From the NCBI RefSeq assembly GCF_030269925.1, contig NC_085110.1, positions 6,634,001-6,698,000 of the forward strand: 64,000 nucleotides of DNA, written 5' to 3'. Every line of letters begins with the position of its first letter. The stretch's first letter is position 1. The translations under genes were made by a program, and so were the position numbers. Shown here one piece after another: positions 61,301-64,000 of this stretch. Under the pieces are notes generated by a model. It made no database searches and was not told where the DNA came from. It worked only from the letters and a program-made list of their open reading frames with translations. The stretch comes from Bombyx mori (taxonomy: Eukaryota; Arthropoda; Insecta; Lepidoptera; Bombycidae).

Positions 61301-64000
61301 CGGCACCGCGTCGATATCGAAGTGCGGGCAGGCCTCCGCCCCGCTGCTCCAGGTCGAGATGGAGTGACACTTGAGGGAGTCGCACGACGGCACCGGGACG
61401 GCCGCCAGCGTGCCCGCCGGTGGAGGTAGCTGAAATTATAAAATGCATTCATTATAAACATCTAAAGTTCATTGGAACTACATTATTTTGTATTACTTTT
61501 TTATATTAAACAAGCGGCCCGCACCCGCTCCGCTCGGGTTTTTAACAAAAATTTCAACGATATTTGACGTTGTTTTATTTTTTTAAATAAAGGAACACTT
61601 ATTGCGGCATAACTATAATAGTTAGACATACGCTGTCGCGACACTTTTTGTAAATAATAATGTGTTCCACAAAGTCGTAGTACATTATTTTATTCTATCA
61701 TCAATAGTTTTCGCAGGACACGCGATGTAAAGAATATTTTAGGTAATTTTTTTACACCTTGAGTTACATTATTGGAGTTTTAGTAAGGATCCCTAATTTT
61801 TTTCAAAAAAGATTATCTCGGGAATAGTGTAGCTTCCAAACAGTGAAAGATTTTTTCAAATCGGTTCAGTAGTTTCGGAGCCTATTCAATACAAACAAAC
61901 AAACAAATCTTTCCTCTTTATAATATTAGTATAGATTACATTTTGATATTCAATTTAGCATATGAAAATTAAAAAATACACTTTTTTATTGCTTAGAAGG
62001 GTGGACGAGCTCACAGCCCACCTCGTGTTAAGTCGTTACTGGAGCCCATAGGCATTTACAACGTAAATTTGAATTTTGAGATATAAGTTCTAAGGTCTCA
62101 GTATAGTTACAACGGATACCTTAAGGTCTATTATTATATGAATAATTGAATCCAAATTAATCTAACTTAGTCAACATCAACTAAATGACATCTTATTAAC
62201 TACTTGCGTAATAAATAGATGGCGCCACGGCATAAACCTAACTACGGTTTCATTGTAAACAGTAAGTATACTTACCGCCAGTTAAAATATTGATATCTCA
62301 TGATCTTCTAAACAATAAGTTATTGTACATGAGACACAGTTTTAAGCCGTAACTAAATGATCAAAACCCGAAAATATTTTTGTAGTATAATTTTTAAGAT
62401 TGATGTTTGTCAAAGTTGTTATGAAAATTGAATAAATAGTGTAGCTGAATAAAAAAAATTCAAAGTATCAGAATATCTACCGATTAATTTACTCGGTAGG
62501 TTGAATTAATTAATTCCATACAATTTTACACTACCCATGCCATCTTGCCCCCAATCGGCCTCATCCCATGGTCGGACGCGGGTTGTTTAGTCCAACCCTG
62601 AGTCCAACTCTGCCTACCGCCCTTACTCGTAGGCAGAAGTGAGGCGATTTCCTCCTAACAAAAAAAATGCTATCTATGCACTTTTGTATTCCATTATACC
62701 TCCTGCATACTTACCTCATTAAATTGAATAGCATCTTCTAGTTGCTTTGCTTTTTCGGCGAGACCTTTCTCACCTAACAAAGCTCGTTGATCTTCTATCC
62801 TCCGTTTCTCCTCTTCGGCCATTCTAAATCACAAAAATGCGAATTCAAAACCAATAATGTAATTATCTTTTAAATAAGTTATTGTGGATCTCAATTGAAT
62901 TATTATGATCACTAATCACTACTTGTATGAAATAATCTATACATATAAATAAAATTGGAGTGTCTGTTTGTGTTATTGTAATAACCGTTTTTTACTACAT
63001 GCATATTAATATATATACGGTACGTACACCAAAATAACATTTTTTACAATTTTTGTCTGTCTGTCTATCTGTCTGTTTGTTCCCGCTAATCCCTAGAACG
63101 GCTGGACCGATTTTGACGAGACTTTCATTAATAGGTAGCTGATGATATAAAGAGTAACTTAGGCAACTTTTTTTAGACTAGCTTCGCCCCACGGCTACAC
63201 CTACGGTACGACAATAACCGCGGGTAACATCACGGAACAGCTATCAATAATAAAGTTTTTTGTTTCCGAATCGAAGCGAGGGCGGGTCGCTAGTAATATA
63301 TATATTTTTTAATTACTTTATCATAGAAAGGCGTATTTAAAACTCGGTTTGCTTCGTACCAGTTTATGTCAATATTAACAGCTAACAAAAAATATTTATC
63401 AAAGCACTTGTGAGCATTAGAGCATAACTTTAATACGTTACCCTTAATAGTATGTTTGCAAAAATAAACATCCTAGCTTTTGGATTCGATATCAATATTT
63501 AATCGGGTCTTACTTTTCCTGCATCTCAATGCTCGGGGAACCAACAATAGTAATTACGTCTTCATTAAAATATTTACGTAAAAGTTCCAACCAGTAGTCT
63601 GACGATTCTTCCATTAAATCTTGAAGATCTTTTTGAGGATTCATACGAGATATGAACTGTGAACAACACATTAGAGTATTGTTAGATGATTCTATAATGA
63701 GTAAGAAAGCTTGTTTGTAAACGAAATTTCGAATTCTAAATACAGTCTTTTTTTTATAATTGAATACAATTAATGGGAAAATGTATAAAATTGTATACAG
63801 GGTGTTTTTTTTTTAGAATAATTCTAAGGAAGCAGATAACCTGTAAACATTTAGTCAAGTGTGAGCTGTCTAACTAATTTGAAAAAAAAACATACATCCT
63901 GTTCATTCTGGGAGTACAGAGAGTCTCCGATGCAGCGGAATGCGATGGCCTGATGCGGCTTAGCCTCAAGGCTGGCCGCGCTCTCCCGGAGTTGTTTCTG
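49277..64000 (-). CDS. M16-family zinc metallopeptidase-like protein, C-terminal 622 residues (12 exons)
   Basis: Minus-strand gene running off the right edge. In transcript order the exons are 64000-63896, 63656-63514, 62823-62715, 61429-61259, 60845-60609, 54579-54460, 53690-53395, 52299-52125, 51898-51755, 51203-51046, 50373-50221, 49334-49277. They join to 1869 nt, 622 residues plus TAA, with all phases consistent. The sequence recalls the insect proteins usually named after C. elegans C05D11.1 (M16, presequence-protease-like, usually about 1000 residues). The glycine-rich RGSGLSYGYG at about 459-468 of the fragment resembles the Arg...Tyr substrate-binding segment of M16 C-terminal domains. 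The HxxEH zinc site would be in the missing N-terminal part, so activity cannot be judged here. Residues 84-119 are highly charged (a linker or helix). No lesion was seen. Cell location is not visible. Confidence 0.88.
49788..50155 (-). repeat. dispersed LINE-like 3' repeat, long copy
   Basis: Close copy of 46297-46745, in the last intron of the M16-like gene. Confidence 0.75.
50221..50373 (-). CDS. M16-like gene exon
   Basis: Acceptor cccgcag, donor gtgaga. It encodes ELVSAISCVSAEAVQGAARR to EIQASFE plus two bases of K604. Homologues have a similar HPSK strand near the C-terminus. Confidence 0.9.
50408..50852 (+). mobile_element. Bm1 SINE, nearly full length
   Basis: Head ttgaagtcgtcgtggcctaa with B box ggttttcgaatccc, part of the middle missing, A-rich tail. 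It lies 35 bp from an M16-like exon (50221-50373). Confidence 0.92.
51046..51203 (-). CDS. M16-like gene exon
   Basis: Acceptor catcag, donor gtaagc. It encodes KEFLDGGEFDHDLFTSARSA to RVGEQYN plus two bases of K553. Confidence 0.9.
51755..51898 (-). CDS. M16-like gene exon with GSGLSYGYG motif
   Basis: Acceptor ccatag, donor gtgagt. It encodes GPMWRQIRGSGLSYGYGIRA to YSKAISIL. This is the most diagnostic M16 segment, matching the conserved Arg/Tyr-containing glycine motif of the C-terminal half. Confidence 0.92.
51949..52109 (-). mobile_element. Bm1-type SINE, truncated both ends
   Basis: cacagcccacctggttttaa to cagtagaaataggc. The poly(A) end is missing, and the other end stops about 15 bp from an M16-like exon donor. 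Confidence 0.88.
52125..52299 (-). CDS. M16-like gene exon
   Basis: Acceptor tgtag, donor gtacgc. It encodes PRLYFDSELLQERSGGFVVG to INYFTQLE. Very GC-rich. A Bm1 SINE relic ends only about 15 bp beyond the exon end in the downstream intron. Confidence 0.9.
52553..52756 (+). mobile_element. Helitron-like element, partial copy
   Basis: aggtagataaatatgaaaat...gtcccccgtcggac...gggtcagcta matches 37522-37816; the 5' part is replaced by TA repeats. Confidence 0.55.
52760..53390. other. M16-like intron DNA, nothing recognised
   Basis: AT-rich; only short chance frames. Confidence 0.4.
53395..53690 (-). CDS. M16-like gene exon with an unusual acceptor
   Basis: The donor gtaagt is clear. Phase 0 from the previous exon requires an acceptor gttaag just before 53690, giving FRRNGNTMAYATLRDYVYCE. 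The stronger-looking gcag 8 bases further in would put a stop in frame after two codons. The exon ends with two bases of E394. Confidence 0.85.
53751..53992 (-). mobile_element. Bm1-type SINE, 3' part
   Basis: tttattgcttaggttggtgg to accaccagtaa. It lies about 60 bp upstream (in transcript sense) of the M16-like exon at 53395-53690. Confidence 0.9.
54460..54579 (-). CDS. M16-like gene exon
   Basis: Acceptor atttcag, donor gtaaag. It encodes CEPKDYEEVVNHLYEVLYKA to QRLINEGAQ, 40 codons in phase 0. It is separated from the previous exon by a 6-kb intron filled by nested transposons. Confidence 0.9.
56075..58985 (+). pseudogene. R1-clade non-LTR retrotransposon (LINE), 5'-truncated and disrupted
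   Basis: Inserted in the mariner with tcgccacagt at both sides (56065-56074 and 58986-58995). The reverse transcriptase is on + at 56160-57140: EEQFGFREG-type motif (AEQFGFREGRLITDAVMRVR), SLDIANAFNTLPWSL (first Asp) and VCYADDTLVVARG (YADD active site). It continues after the MITE with RRLYTEVVRSIALYGAPVWC and a C-terminal zinc knuckle CQHCSGCNEDTAEHTLAYC ending at 58334. Several frameshifts are needed. The finger motifs between EEEIR and AEQFG are missing, so there is an internal deletion. A GC-rich 3' UTR and poly(A) follow. Same family as 34275-34901. Confidence 0.87.
57149..57703. mobile_element. hAT-type MITE, 555 bp, inside the LINE
   Basis: Terminal repeats CAGCGTCGCCAACTC (left) and, reversed, CAGCGTTGCCAACTC (right). 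The exact 8-bp duplication CCTGACGT lies at 57141-57148 and 57704-57711. AT-rich against the GC-rich LINE, with repeated aaagttggtaga(t/g) motifs near the ends. Removing it restores the LINE sequence. Confidence 0.92.
59955..60245 (+). repeat. dispersed LINE-like 3' repeat
   Basis: caagcaccggtcaccgccct then cactgaatttctcagtgggt and gcaaagcactgctcttgcta; + orientation. Confidence 0.7.
60262..60580 (-). pseudogene. LINE ORF2 C-terminal fragment
   Basis: Minus-strand reading includes RVPMRWTDQIKSAVGGLHEC and EEWRLLVRRITSAHSNDTE, the ending typical of RTE-like or related insect LINE ORF2 proteins. It lies within about 30 bp of the exon at 60609-60845. Confidence 0.65.
60609..60845 (-). CDS. M16-like gene exon
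   Basis: Acceptor tcggcag, donor gtgagt. It encodes 79 residues including WLPLHLNGLAECPVYRDDTL and VGKFGNFIRIKTW. A LINE relic begins within about 30 bp downstream of the donor. Confidence 0.9.
61259..61429 (-). CDS. M16-like gene exon
   Basis: Acceptor atttcag, donor gtgagt. It encodes LPPPAGTLAAVPVPSCDSLK to LHNLKTNFVY, 57 codons in phase 0. GC-rich and clearly coding. Confidence 0.9.
61513..61935 (-). mobile_element. Helitron-like element
   Basis: Minus strand: A|TCTATACTAATATTATAAAG start. The GC-rich end is diverged (GGGCCGCTTG in place of CTAG). Confidence 0.55.
61982..62111 (-). mobile_element. Bm1-type SINE, 3' end
   Basis: ttttttattgcttagaaggg to gtatagttacaacgg with internal loss. 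Confidence 0.85.
62535..62668 (+). repeat. LINE-type 3' tail, second copy of the 43839-44043 family
   Basis: ggtcggacgcgggttgttta...ggcgatttcctcctaacaaa; A-run end. Confidence 0.6.
62715..62823 (-). CDS. M16-like gene exon (charged linker)
   Basis: Acceptor gatttag, donor gtaagt. It encodes MAEEEKRRIEDQRALLGEKG followed by a further Lys/Glu/Gln-rich helix-like stretch ending IQFNE. Confidence 0.87.
62936..63293 (+). mobile_element. Helitron-like element
   Basis: A|TCTATACATATAAATAAAAT start and AGGGCGGGTCGCTAG|T end. It holds a (GTCT)n-like patch at 63055-63080. Confidence 0.65.
63514..63656 (-). CDS. M16-like gene exon
   Basis: The minus-strand acceptor ttcacag precedes 63656 and the donor gtaaga follows 63514. 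It encodes FISRMNPQKDLQDLMEESSD to EMQEK, a segment typical of the middle of M16 proteins. Confidence 0.88.
63896..64000 (-). CDS. M16-like gene, first visible exon (5' end outside window)
   Basis: Encodes QKQLRESAASLEAKPHQAIA and onward to YSQNEQD. The donor gtatgt (minus strand) lies at 63895-63890. The upstream end is cut by the window edge. Confidence 0.85.

Overview
The window looks like nuclear DNA of a silk moth (Bombyx). It is AT-rich and intron-rich. One gene reads through as the 462-residue lepidopteran nuclear receptor ultraspiracle (USP), and the non-coding DNA is crowded with tRNA-derived SINEs of the Bm1 type known from Bombyx, R1-clade LINE pieces, Helitron-like ends and hAT, mariner and Harbinger relatives. 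I recognised families from memory; nothing was searched.

Layout. 1-2961: upstream DNA and probable 5' UTR of usp. 2962-46131 (+): usp, nine coding exons whose phases join without error into 462 codons plus stop (DNA-binding domain split between exons 2 and 3, ligand-binding domain in exons 4-9). 46132-49276: a convergent intergenic stretch with repeats and an unclassified inverted-repeat element. 49277 to the window end (-): twelve exons giving the C-terminal 622 residues of an M16-family zinc metallopeptidase-like protein; the N-terminal part lies beyond position 64000. The two genes face each other tail to tail, and I see no functional link between them.

The most striking non-genic structure is in the M16 intron at 54580-60608. 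A hAT-type element (54807-59801, 8-bp target duplication GTCTAAAG) contains a mariner copy. The mariner is split by an R1-clade LINE (56075-58985, target repeat TCGCCACAGT), and the LINE is split by a second, 555-bp hAT-type MITE (57149-57703, 8-bp duplication CCTGACGT). That is four insertions one inside another, with order fixed by the duplications. A second autonomous-type relic lies in usp intron 4: a 2687-bp DNA transposon (31563-34249, flanked by AT) with a broken SAP+YqaJ nuclease gene on one strand and a broken THAP+DDE transposase gene on the other, which fits the ISL2EU group. Intron DNA also holds an uncharacterised retroposon family of about 420 bp with two copies that both have target duplications, a 544-bp Harbinger-type MITE, several Helitron-like elements with TC...CTAG ends, a 3 x 258-bp tandem array and a recent 185-bp tandem duplication.

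No CRISPR, prokaryotic operon, or true tRNA or rRNA gene was seen.
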